Source: Alphaproteobacteria bacterium
GTDB taxonomy: Bacteria; Myxococcota_A; UBA796; GCA-2862545
Direction of reading: 5' to 3'
Assembly: GCA_020632915.1 (NCBI GenBank)
Contig: JACKEP010000035.1
Span: 1-43,337 of the forward strand
DNA length: 43,337 nucleotides
Part shown: piece after piece, positions 17,241-25,191 of the stretch
Layout: each line of letters starts with the position of its first letter
How positions within the stretch are numbered: position 1 is the first letter of the stretch
Notes under the pieces: generated by a model
Database searches by the model: none
What the model saw: only the letters and a program-made list of their open reading frames with translations
Told to the model about the DNA's origin: nothing
Made by a program: the position numbers and the translations under genes

Positions 17241-17786
17241 CTACCCTTCGCAGCATCCCGACCGGGCCCGCCACGCGACGAGGCCGCCGCGCGCGTCCAG
17301 GGCCACCTCGCAGCAGCGGGTCAGCGCCTGCCGAAGCGCGACGCGTCCCCGCTGCACGCGGCTGTTGAGCCCCTTCACCGTCAGGCCCAGGCGCGCCGCG
17401 GCCTCCGCGCGCGACACCCCGTCGACGTCCACCAGCCGGACCGCCTCCGCCTGGCCGGGCGGCAGGGAGGCGAGGGCGGCGAGCGTCCACGCCCCGAGCG
17501 GCCCCCCGACGGGCTCCGGGTCGCCGGTCGGCGCGGCGACCGAGGCGAGGTCGATCTCGCCGACAGGTCGCGTGCGCCGCAGGTGGTCGACCCACACCGA
17601 CCCGGCCACGCGGTGCACCCACGGGCCCACCGAGGCCACGGACCGCAGGCGGGGCGCGTGGTCGACGAGCCGGGCGAGCACCTCGTGGGCGAGGTCCTCC
17701 GCCAGCGCCTCGTCGTCGGCACGCCGACGGAACCAGCGCGCCAGCTCGTCGCGCAGGCGCGCCCAGGGCAGCTCGGCCGTCGTCAT
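17241..17786 (-). CDS. ECF sigma factor with Cys-pair tail (SigZ-like)
   Basis: The 181-residue protein has region sigma-2 at about 8-74 and sigma-4 at about 100-157, with a recognition-type helix-turn-helix GVSRAEAAARLGLTVKGLNSRVQRG. The C-terminal extension contains two Cys pairs, 158-159 and 178-179, around VALDARGGLVAW. I recall a comparable Cys-bearing tail with a DxxG core in SigZ-like ECF factors; that resemblance is from memory. Thiol-based metalloid or redox sensing by the tail, replacing an anti-sigma factor, is inference. No anti-sigma gene is adjacent. Its ATG overlaps the stop of the ArsI gene by 4 bp, so it is the second gene of an arsI-sigma operon. Confidence 0.85.
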   Translation of the reverse strand: MTTAELPWARLRDELARWFRRRADDEALAEDLAHEVLARLVDHAPRLRSVASVGPWVHRVAGSVWVDHLRRTRPVGEIDLASVAAPTGDPEPVGGPLGAWTLAALASLPPGQAEAVRLVDVDGVSRAEAAARLGLTVKGLNSRVQRGRVALRQALTRCCEVALDARGGLVAWRARSGCCEG

Positions 17787-18268
17787 GCGCAGCAGCTCCC
17801 CGCCTTGGGCACACAGCATCCCTGACCCGCGGCGGGGACCGCGACCACCGCGTCGCCGGTGTCGCAGCACGTCGACGCCGTGTCCTGCGCCACGTCTGCC
17901 TCGGCGAGCACGGTGTAGACCTCCCAGCGGTGGCCGTCCGGATCGGTCACCCACACCTTGTCCTGGAGCGCCCAGCAGCAGGTGACGGCGTCCTCGCGCT
18001 GCAGGCTCCACCCGGCGGCCTCGAGGCGCGCTGCGGTGCGCGCGACCTCGGCGGCGTCGACCACGGCGAGGCCCAGGTGGGCGGTGGACGTGGACGGCGC
18101 CAGCACCGCGACGGCGTGGAGGCCGAGGCGCAGGCGGCCGTCGAAGGCGACGAACCGCAGGTAGTCGTCGCGCTCCTTGTCGGGCGGGGTGCCGAGCAGG
18201 TCGGCGTAGAAGCGGCGGGCCTCGTCCAGGTGGGTCGTGGGCAGGCCGATGTGCAGGGCGGGGTGCAT
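17783..18268 (-). CDS. arsI: ArsI-type C-As lyase (VOC family) with Cys-rich tail
   Basis: The 161-residue protein carries a vicinal-oxygen-chelate domain at residues 1-122. The residues known from ArsI line up: metal ligands His6, His64 and Glu116 and the arsenic-binding vicinal pair Cys97-Cys98 (AVTCCWALQDKVWVTDPDGH). ArsI cleaves the C-As bond of trivalent methyl- and aromatic arsenicals with Fe(II) and O2. Residues 123-161 form a tail with three further CC pairs (134-135, 151-152, 159-160), plausible thiol sites for arsenite or metal. ATG 18268 has a GGAG site and aligns with the family start; a longer upstream frame is open but lacks support. It is cotranscribed with the overlapping ECF sigma gene and divergent from the lipoprotein at 18427. 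Confidence 0.92.
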   Translation of the reverse strand: MHPALHIGLPTTHLDEARRFYADLLGTPPDKERDDYLRFVAFDGRLRLGLHAVAVLAPSTSTAHLGLAVVDAAEVARTAARLEAAGWSLQREDAVTCCWALQDKVWVTDPDGHRWEVYTVLAEADVAQDTASTCCDTGDAVVAVPAAGQGCCVPKAGSCCA

Positions 18269-18426
18269 GGGGACTCCGGGAGCGGGGACGGCATGTCCGC
18301 TGGCTCCAGCCCTACAGACGCAGGACCCCCGCGGTGGACGCACGGAACGTGCGCGACGCTCGATGCGGCCCCCGGCGCGATACACCGCGCCCCCGCGGCG
18401 CGTGTCCGCGAAGGGACGGACCCGTC

Positions 18427-20082
18427 ATGCGACCTCTCCTGCTGATCCCCCTGGCGCTGGCGGCGTGCACGCCCTCCACGTCCGACCCGGACCCGGTCGT
18501 CGACACCTGCCTCGACGCCGACCGCCTCCAGACCGCCGACGGCACCGTGTCCTGCGCGGACCAGGGCCGCTGGTGCGACGCCGCCACGGCCGCGTGCGTG
18601 GACCCGTGGCGCCTCGGCTCCCCCACCTTCGCCGCCTGCGACACCGGCAGCGACAACCTCCTCGCCACCAAGGCCGCCACCTACCAGGAGCGGGCCGACC
18701 ACCTGCACGTCCACCCCGACCTCGGCTGGATGATGGGCGTCGAGCTCCCGGCCGAGGCCGACCCGGCCACCGCCACGTGGGAGGACGTCGTCACCTGGCA
18801 GCGGGGCGCCAACGACGGCCTGTGGTCGTCGCTGTACCTCGCCTCCCAGGCCTTTCGCGCCGCGTCCACGACCGGCACGGAGCACGACGCCGCCGTGCAG
18901 ACCGTGCGCGCGATGCTCGTCGCCGAGCGCGAGCGCATGGACGTCAGCGGCGTCCAGGGCAACCTCGTGCGCACCTACGTCAAGCCCGGCATCGACGGCC
19001 TGGCGTGCCCCGCCGACGACGCCGAGTACCGCGCGGACGTCGAGAAGGACGACGACCGCTGGATGCGCGTGCGCGAGGACGGCTGCCTGACGTGGCTGCC
19101 CACCGAGGGCGACGCGTGGGTGGTGTCGGACGTGTGCCCGGGCACCGACTTCGCGGGCTGGTGCTTCCGCGACAACACCAGCAAGGACGAGTACGCCGGC
19201 CACATGTTCGCGCTGGGCGCCGTCCTCAAGCTCGTCGACGACCCGACGTCGGTGGACCTGGCCCGCGAGCTGGTGCGCGACGTGGTCGTCTCCCTGCTCG
19301 ACCACGACCTGACGATGTACGACCCGGACGGGCGCCGCACCGAGCACGGCGACTTCTCGCCCGCGCTCGGCCTCGGCTTCAACGCAGCGTTCTCCCTGGC
19401 CTTCTTCACGATCGGCGACGCGGTGCTCGACGACCCGCGGGTCTCCCTGGCCAAGCAGTGCTTCACCGGCGAGCGCACCGGCGACGACTGCCCCACCTTC
19501 GAGCCTGGCGTCGACCTGCCGTTCACGTCGGTGCTCCACCTCAACGCCGTGCACCTCGACGCCAACGACTGCCTCGCCAACGACAACAACGCGAGCATGT
19601 TCCTGCTGTCGCTGGTGGATCTGCTCTGGTGGGAGACCGACCCCACGCTGCGCGCGACCTACCAGGCCACGCTCACCGACATCTGGACCGCCGACAACCT
19701 GCGCGCCCTGGGGCTGCGCGAGAACGCCTGGTACGACCTGTTCTGGGCCGCGTTCAAGGACCTGGGCCCCGCGGGCGACGGCCCCGCCTTCGACGCCGTC
19801 TCGGAGGCAGCCTGCGGCCTGACCGCGTTCCCGGTCGACGAGGTGCGGCGCGAGGTCCCCCCGTCCACCGAGCCGCAGCTCTGCCTCGACCGCCTGGACC
19901 GGCCGATGGGTGCCGTGCCCCGCGGCCCCGACGAACGCTGCCTGGAGGCCTTCGTGTGGTGGAAGGACCAGTACGTGCTGCGCGGCTGCGCGGCCGAGCC
20001 CACGATCGTCGAGCCCCCCGCCGACTACCTGCTGCCGTACTGGATGGGCCGGTACTTCGGCTTCTTCGACCCGACCTGGTAG
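18427..20082 (+). CDS. Large predicted lipoprotein, function unknown
   Basis: A 551-residue protein with a short lipoprotein signal ending LALAAC (lipid Cys14), so it is probably anchored to a membrane facing the periplasm or surface. The first 70 residues hold several Cys (CLDADRL, CADQGRWC, ACVDPWR) that could form disulfides. The remainder is rich in Trp and Asp and looks mostly helical (WQRGANDGLWSSLYLASQAF; HMFALGAVLKLVDDP), which could suit an alpha/alpha-toroid fold, but no family or catalytic motif is recognised. It ends in an aromatic RYFGFFDPTW. It shares the 158-bp divergent region with arsI; no functional connection can be shown. Confidence 0.85.
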   Translation: MRPLLLIPLALAACTPSTSDPDPVVDTCLDADRLQTADGTVSCADQGRWCDAATAACVDPWRLGSPTFAACDTGSDNLLATKAATYQERADHLHVHPDLGWMMGVELPAEADPATATWEDVVTWQRGANDGLWSSLYLASQAFRAASTTGTEHDAAVQTVRAMLVAERERMDVSGVQGNLVRTYVKPGIDGLACPADDAEYRADVEKDDDRWMRVREDGCLTWLPTEGDAWVVSDVCPGTDFAGWCFRDNTSKDEYAGHMFALGAVLKLVDDPTSVDLARELVRDVVVSLLDHDLTMYDPDGRRTEHGDFSPALGLGFNAAFSLAFFTIGDAVLDDPRVSLAKQCFTGERTGDDCPTFEPGVDLPFTSVLHLNAVHLDANDCLANDNNASMFLLSLVDLLWWETDPTLRATYQATLTDIWTADNLRALGLRENAWYDLFWAAFKDLGPAGDGPAFDAVSEAACGLTAFPVDEVRREVPPSTEPQLCLDRLDRPMGAVPRGPDERCLEAFVWWKDQYVLRGCAAEPTIVEPPADYLLPYWMGRYFGFFDPTW

Positions 20083-20253
20083 GACGCCACGGCTCGATCC
20101 GACCGGGGCCCGCGATCCGGACGCAAGCCGGACGCCGTCCGTGCCGAATCCCCCGCAGGACCCACGGCGACGCTTCGCAGGCGCAAGCCTCCCCCCGTCG
20201 GGTGATAGGGTCGCGCCGTCCGGCCCGCGCCGCAGCGCAGCAGAGGGGACACC

Positions 20254-22026
20254 GTGCACCGAACCGAGCGCCGCTTCGACATCGCCGCCCCGGCACCCCT
20301 GGTCTGGGATCTGCTGGCGGACTTCGACCGGTACCCGGACTGGAACCCCTACCTGCCCGAGGCCGTCGGTCGCTTCGCCGCGGGCGAGGTCGTGCAGATG
20401 CGGGTGCGCCTCGGTGACGCCGTCTGGCACGTCAAGCAGCGCATCGTCGACCTGCAGCCGGGGCGCTCCTGGGCGTGGTCCAGCCACTCCTGGTACACGG
20501 TGTTCGCCACGGGGGGCACGCGCCGGTTCACGCTGGAGCCGCGCGGGCCGGAGGCGTGCACGCTCGTCGACGAGGAGGTGGTCGAGGGACCGCTGACCGA
20601 CTGGGTGCAGCGCTGGTTCGGCCCGGCGATGTCGTCCGGGATGGAGGCGTCCGGGCTCGCGCTGCAGCGCTACGCCGAGCGCCTGCACGCGGAGGGGTCC
20701 ACCGCACCCGGTCCCCACCCCCCGCCCCCGACAGTCGGCGGACCGAAGGGCCTCGGCGTGCGCGGCGCCGTCCGGACGCTGACGCGGATCATGTTCGATC
20801 CGATCCAGATGATCGACGACCACCGCGCCGCCCACGGCGACCTGTTCACGCTGCCGGTGCCGTTCGGGATCACGCCCCCGTTCACGTTCCTGACCACCCG
20901 CGAGGGCTACGACAGCGTGCTGCGTCTCGACCCCGAGGTCGGGCGCAACGGTCCCGTGATCGACCGGGTGCCGGCCATGGCGCGCTGGACGCCACGCTCC
21001 GATCCATCGGACGCCCACCTCCAGGAGCTGTTGCTCGCGGGCCGCCGCCACATCGCCACCCAGGTGCGGGGGCGGACGCCCGACGCGCTGGACGCCGCGA
21101 TCCGCAGCGCCTTCGACCGCCACGTCGATCGCTGGAGCGCGCGGGTCGACCTGGCCACCGAGCTGGTGGCCGCCCTGCACGACACCTCGGCGCGCCTGCT
21201 GCTGGGCGACGCCCTGTGCGACGCGCTGGGCCCGGAGACGGCCGCCGATCTGCGGGTCATCGTCAACGCCGTCGACGCCGCCCGCGCCGCCACGGCCCTG
21301 TCGCCGGCCGCGCGCCTCCTCCCCGAGTACGCCGCGACCCGCCGCCTTGGCCGTCGCCTGCTCGCCCTCGCAAGGGATCCCGACGCCGACCGGTTCCCGT
21401 ACGTGGCCGCAGCCCGCGCCCTGCGCCTGTACGACCGGCCCCTGCCGCCCGAGGACGTCGCCTGGATGGTGTTCTTCGCCCTGTGGAACGCCACGCTGTA
21501 CGTCGGCACCTACGGCGTCTGGGCCTACCTCGACCTGCTCGACCACCCCGACGCGCTCGCCCGCGTGCGCGCAGCGGGTCCCGAGCGCGCCGACCTGCTC
21601 ACCGGTGCCGTCGTGGAGACGATGCGCCGCAACCCGATCTCCTGGCAGCTGCGCTCGCTGGCCGCGCCCGTGCAGGTCACCTGCGACGGCGCCGTCCACA
21701 CCGTGCCCGCTGGCCACTTCCTCAGCGTGTTCAGCCACGGCCTGAACCGCGACCCCGCGGTCTACCCCGACCCGCTCGCGTGGCGCCCCGAGCGCTACCT
21801 GGAGGGCGCGCCAGCGCCGCTGCTGTTCGGCACCGGTCCGTTCAGCTGTGTTGCCCAGCACTGGGTCAAGCGCTTGCTCGCCACCTGCCTCGGCGTCCTC
21901 GTCGACCGCGTCGACGCCACGCTGGAGCGCCCGCTCCCCGAGCGCGTCAGCCGCGTGCACCTGCTCTACCCGAGCCGGTCCGTGTGGGCGTCGGTGCGTC
22001 CACGCGCCGTGAAGGCGGCGGCGTAG
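20254..22026 (+). CDS. Fusion: SRPBCC domain + cytochrome P450
   Basis: The 590-residue protein starts with a START-like SRPBCC domain (residues 1-147; HRTERRFDIAAPAPLVWDLL and DFDRYPDWNPYLPEA are typical), which binds hydrophobic ligands. A Pro-rich linker (150-165) leads to a P450 (about 168-590). P450 hallmarks are the ExxR motif Glu455-Arg458 and the haem loop FGTGPFSCVAQ with Cys532; the Gly usually two residues after Cys is Ala534. The I-helix reads ALWNATLYVG at 409-418 and lacks the acid-Thr pair used for O2 activation; Asn412 sits near that position, as Asn does in CYP7/CYP8/CYP74-type enzymes. No redox partner is fused or adjacent. GTG 20254 follows AGAGG. The substrate is unknown; a lipophilic, sterol- or fatty-acid-like molecule would fit. 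Confidence 0.9.
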   Translation: MHRTERRFDIAAPAPLVWDLLADFDRYPDWNPYLPEAVGRFAAGEVVQMRVRLGDAVWHVKQRIVDLQPGRSWAWSSHSWYTVFATGGTRRFTLEPRGPEACTLVDEEVVEGPLTDWVQRWFGPAMSSGMEASGLALQRYAERLHAEGSTAPGPHPPPPTVGGPKGLGVRGAVRTLTRIMFDPIQMIDDHRAAHGDLFTLPVPFGITPPFTFLTTREGYDSVLRLDPEVGRNGPVIDRVPAMARWTPRSDPSDAHLQELLLAGRRHIATQVRGRTPDALDAAIRSAFDRHVDRWSARVDLATELVAALHDTSARLLLGDALCDALGPETAADLRVIVNAVDAARAATALSPAARLLPEYAATRRLGRRLLALARDPDADRFPYVAAARALRLYDRPLPPEDVAWMVFFALWNATLYVGTYGVWAYLDLLDHPDALARVRAAGPERADLLTGAVVETMRRNPISWQLRSLAAPVQVTCDGAVHTVPAGHFLSVFSHGLNRDPAVYPDPLAWRPERYLEGAPAPLLFGTGPFSCVAQHWVKRLLATCLGVLVDRVDATLERPLPERVSRVHLLYPSRSVWASVRPRAVKAAA

Positions 22027-23028
22027 GTGACCGGGTCGGCCCCCAGCCCGTGGTTCGAGGCGCTGTTCGGCTTTCGCGAGCGGTCGTGGGAGGACGCCCG
22101 CGCGCGGCTCGTGGTCGACGGTGAGGTCCTGACGAGCACGGCAAACGGCCGGCAGTTCCGCATCGGTCGGTTCGATCTGCCCGACCTCGCCACGCTCCGC
22201 GCCGTCACGGCCCCGCCCGGGCGCCTCACGGTCCGTCACGAGGTCGTCGACGACATCCTCGTCGAACACGGGCGCCCCGCCCACCGCGGCGCCGCGTTCC
22301 AGGTGGCCTCGCAGCGCAACTGCCTGGAGTTCCCGTCCCCGTCGGTGGTGCCCGAGGACGGCCTCACCGACTATGCCGCCGACCCCACCCAGGGCCCGGC
22401 CTGCGCGCTCGCGGCGGCGGCCGGCACCGCGTGGCGCACCCTGCACGTGCCCGTCGGACGCGCCACCGGCCAGACCCGAACCCGTCAGCTCGACCTGTAC
22501 GACGGCGTCCTGGCCCTGCTCGGCCCGTGGTTCGACGCCCGCAACGGCTACACCTTCTCCGACCCGTCGCGGCTCGCCCGCCTCGCCGCCCGACTCGACG
22601 AGGTCGGTCGCGAGCGCGCGCTCGGGGCCGTCCGCGTGGGCGTGCAGTCCCAGGTGGGGGTCGACTTCGCCGACCGCTGGACGCCGGTGTCGGCGCCGAC
22701 GTGGGTCACGCAGGTGTTCTGCTCCGCCGTCAGCTGTGCCTACGACCAGACCACGCCCCTGCACGCCTGGGAGCCGCTGGCCCGGCTGATCCTCGACGCC
22801 AGCTACGAGGCGACGCTGCGCGCGGCGGCCCGGGACCTGGTCGAGGGGCGCGGCAGCGGCGTCGTCTGGCTCACGCAGCTCGGTGGCGGCGTGTTCGGCA
22901 ACCGCCCGGGATGGATCGCCGATGCGATGCGTCGCGCCCTGCGCGTCTGCGGCGATCTGCCCCTGGACGTCGTGGTCGCCCACCACCGGCGGCTCGACGC
23001 CACCCTGGTGAGCGCGCTGCAGGCCTGA
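22027..23028 (+). CDS. Conserved protein with macro-domain-like C-terminus, function unknown
   Basis: The 333-residue soluble protein begins with GTG immediately after the P450 stop codon, so the two are almost surely cotranscribed. It opens with WFEALFGFRERSW. The middle has FQVASQRNCLEF then TQGPACALAAAAGTAWR, and near the end is LTQLGGGVFGNRPGWI (282-297). These motifs match my memory of a family in bacteria and some eukaryotes without a known activity. The Gly-rich GGGVFGN resembles a macro-domain ADP-ribose-binding loop, but that relation is inference. No membrane segment or known enzyme signature is visible. Its pairing with an SRPBCC-P450 is the only functional hint. Confidence 0.8.
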   Translation: MTGSAPSPWFEALFGFRERSWEDARARLVVDGEVLTSTANGRQFRIGRFDLPDLATLRAVTAPPGRLTVRHEVVDDILVEHGRPAHRGAAFQVASQRNCLEFPSPSVVPEDGLTDYAADPTQGPACALAAAAGTAWRTLHVPVGRATGQTRTRQLDLYDGVLALLGPWFDARNGYTFSDPSRLARLAARLDEVGRERALGAVRVGVQSQVGVDFADRWTPVSAPTWVTQVFCSAVSCAYDQTTPLHAWEPLARLILDASYEATLRAAARDLVEGRGSGVVWLTQLGGGVFGNRPGWIADAMRRALRVCGDLPLDVVVAHHRRLDATLVSALQA

Positions 23029-23067
23029 CGGCGCCGCTGTGGTGCGCGCCCGGCACGCTCCGTGCAA

Positions 23068-23115
23068 CCATGGACCGGCAACGACAGCGCCCGCTCGCTC
23101 GTTGTGTGTCCATGG
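23068..23115. promoter_or_regulatory. Inverted repeat in the N-ATPase leader
   Basis: CCATGGAC (23068-23075) and GTCCATGG (23108-23115) are perfect 8-bp inverted arms separated by 32 bp, just upstream of the beta-subunit start at 23128. The right arm overlaps the GGAGTCC purine stretch likely used as ribosome site. It may be an operator or a leader hairpin; neither can be decided from sequence. Confidence 0.45.
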
Positions 23116-23127
23116 AGTCCCGCCGGG

Positions 23128-24531
23128 ATGAACGCGCCCGCCCCCCACACCGGTTCGGTGGTCGCCGTGCGCGGCACGGTGGTCGACGTGCGCTTCGACG
23201 GTCGCCCGCCGCCGCTGCATGCAGCGGTCACCCTGACCACGACGGGCACCCCGGTCGTCGCCGTCGTGCAGGCGCACCTGTCCCCCGACGTGGCCCGCAC
23301 GATCGCCGTCACGCCAACGCGCGGTCTGCGCCTCGGCGCCTCCGCCACGGCGCGGGACGTCCCGATGGACGTCCCCGTGGGCGAGGCGCTCCTCGGACGG
23401 GTGGTCGACCTGTTCGGCACGCCGCTCGACGGCAAGGGACCGATTGCGGCCACCACCCGTCGTCCGCTGCACAGTCCCCCTCCGCCCCCCACCGAGCGGC
23501 GTCCCTGGTCCGACGTCTACGTCACCGGCATCAAGGTCGTCGACCTGTTCTGTCCGTTCCTTCATGGCGGGCGCGCGGCGGTCTTCGGCGGTGCGGGGGT
23601 GGGCAAGACCGTGCTGCTCACCGAGTTCATCCACGGCGCCATCCGCGGGCTGGAGGGCGTGTCGGTGTTCGCCGGGATCGGGGAGCGGTCGCGCGAGGGC
23701 CTGGAGCTGTGGGAGGAGGTCGGACGCCGCGGGGTCCTCGACCGCACGGCGCTCGTCTTCGGCGAGATGAAGGAGCCACCGGGCGCACGGTTCCTGGTGG
23801 GCCTGGCCGCCCTGTGCATCGCCGAGCACCTGCGGGACGAGCTCGGGCGCACCGTGCTGCTCGTGATCGACAACCTCTACCGACACGTGCAGGCCGGCAT
23901 GGAGGTGTCGGGCCTGCTCGGGCGCATGCCATCTCGGGTGGGCTACCAACCCACCCTCGCCGCCGACGTGGCCGCCGTCGAAGAGCGCATCACCTCGACG
24001 CGCCGCGGCGACATGATGTCCGTCCAGGCGGTCTACGTGCCGGCCGACGACTACGGCGACCCCGCCGTCACCCACGCCCTGTGGCACATGGACAGCACGC
24101 TCATGCTGTCGCGCGACATCGCGGCCGAGGGTCTGTACCCTGCCGTCGACCCGCTCCGTTCGAGCAGCAAGGCGCTCGACGCCACGGTCGTCGGGCATCG
24201 ACATGCCGAGGTGGTGGAGCACGCTCGCGAGGTGCTCGGCCGGTACGAGGAGCTGCGCGACATCCTGTCCATGCTCGGTGTCGACGAGCTGTCGGAGCAG
24301 GACAGGCGCACCGTGGCCCGCGCCCTCCGTCTGCGCGCCTTCCTCACCCAGCCGTTCTTCGTCACCGAGCCGTTCACCGGGCAGCCCGGCAAGCACGTGC
24401 CGCTCGACGCCACCCTCGACGGGGTGCAGGCGATCCTCGAGGGGCGCTGCGACGACGTCCCGGAGGCGCGGTTGCACCAGATCGGCGCGCTGACCGACCT
24501 CGACGCCACGCTGGAGGCCCCTCGTGGCTGA
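23128..24531 (+). CDS. atpD: N-type ATPase beta (catalytic) subunit
   Basis: A 467-residue F1-type catalytic subunit. The P-loop GGAGVGKT is at 154-161 (Lys160); the catalytic Glu is in GERSREG (Glu186), which corresponds to GERTREG of standard beta. Gene order (beta and epsilon first, then membrane subunits, then alpha and gamma) is that of N-ATPases, the second Na+/H+-translocating ATPase of many bacteria and some archaea. ATG 23128 is chosen for its beta-type N-terminus (GSVVAVRGTVVDVRF) and upstream GGAG; an earlier in-frame ATG at 23062 lies within the left arm region of the inverted repeat. The end overlaps the epsilon start by 8 bp. Confidence 0.95.
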   Translation: MNAPAPHTGSVVAVRGTVVDVRFDGRPPPLHAAVTLTTTGTPVVAVVQAHLSPDVARTIAVTPTRGLRLGASATARDVPMDVPVGEALLGRVVDLFGTPLDGKGPIAATTRRPLHSPPPPPTERRPWSDVYVTGIKVVDLFCPFLHGGRAAVFGGAGVGKTVLLTEFIHGAIRGLEGVSVFAGIGERSREGLELWEEVGRRGVLDRTALVFGEMKEPPGARFLVGLAALCIAEHLRDELGRTVLLVIDNLYRHVQAGMEVSGLLGRMPSRVGYQPTLAADVAAVEERITSTRRGDMMSVQAVYVPADDYGDPAVTHALWHMDSTLMLSRDIAAEGLYPAVDPLRSSSKALDATVVGHRHAEVVEHAREVLGRYEELRDILSMLGVDELSEQDRRTVARALRLRAFLTQPFFVTEPFTGQPGKHVPLDATLDGVQAILEGRCDDVPEARLHQIGALTDLDATLEAPRG

Positions 24532-24922
24532 GCTGCGCGCCGTGGTGCGCATGCCGACCGGCACGGCCTTCGACGCCGACGTCGTCGGTGCGCGCCTGCC
24601 CACGCCCACCGGGCAGGTCGGGGTGCGCCCCGGCGCCGAGCCGTTCGTCACCGCCCTCGACAGCGGCCTCGTGCTGCTCCAGACCGCGGAAGGCACGGTG
24701 TTCGCCGGCACCGCCGGTGGTGTGGCGCGTCACGACGGCGCCACGCTCACGCTGTTCTCGCCGTTCGCCGCCGTCGGCGACGCCGACGCCGTGCTCGCCG
24801 CGCTCGACCACGCTCGCTCGCGCCAGGACGGCGAGCTGGCCGCGCTGCGCGCCCTGTCCGAGCTCGAGTCCCGGATCACGGCGGACGTGCGCGCCGGTCG
24901 CACCGCGCGAGGCGCACCGTGA
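24524..24922 (+). CDS. atpC: N-type ATPase epsilon subunit
   Basis: The 132-residue protein matches the epsilon beta-sandwich: an N-terminal MPTGTAFDADVVGARLPTPTGQVGVRPG strand pattern (read in two parts) and a helical C-terminal hairpin rich in Ala/Arg. It belongs to the central stalk and regulates rotation in F-type enzymes. GTG 24524 overlaps the beta stop by 8 bp and its own stop overlaps the AtpQ-like GTG by 4 bp. Confidence 0.9.
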   Translation: MAELRAVVRMPTGTAFDADVVGARLPTPTGQVGVRPGAEPFVTALDSGLVLLQTAEGTVFAGTAGGVARHDGATLTLFSPFAAVGDADAVLAALDHARSRQDGELAALRALSELESRITADVRAGRTARGAP

Positions 24923-25191
24923 CCGACCCCGCCGACGCGCGCCGCGACCAGGCCCGCCGCGACACCGCGCGCGACCTCGCGCGTCTCCGCGCGCGACCGG
25001 TAGACGACGGGTGGGCGCGCGCCCTGCGCGTGCTGGGCAGCGTCGGCTGGCCCATCGCCTTGCTGACGCTGCTCGGCGCCGCCCTCGGACGCGTCTTCGA
25101 CCGCCCGTGGCTCACGGCCGCCCTGATCAGCGCCGGAGCAGCCGCCGGGGCGGCCGTCGCCCTCTCTGGGCTGCGCAGGGAGGCGCCGTGA
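24919..25191 (+). CDS. atpQ: AtpQ-like N-ATPase membrane protein
   Basis: A 90-residue protein with an Arg-rich cytoplasmic N-terminus and two membrane helices. The GWPIALLTLLGAALGRVFD stretch (about 43-61) fits the GWxxxxPTLLGxxLGRWLD pattern of AtpQ/AtpI-group proteins. In N-ATPase operons this gene is normally followed by atpR, a second small membrane protein; here the subunit a gene starts 4 bp before its stop, so atpR is absent at this position. AtpQ is thought to help assembly or cation supply to the rotor; that is family knowledge, not shown here. Confidence 0.8.
   Translation: MTDPADARRDQARRDTARDLARLRARPVDDGWARALRVLGSVGWPIALLTLLGAALGRVFDRPWLTAALISAGAAAGAAVALSGLRREAP

Noticed and set aside
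17947..24711. A 2254-codon open frame on the minus strand
   Set aside because: It lies antisense to clear genes (lipoprotein, P450 fusion, ATPase beta), has shadow-like His/Arg/Gly-rich composition and no domain. Such frames arise because stop codons are rare on the antisense of GC-rich genes.
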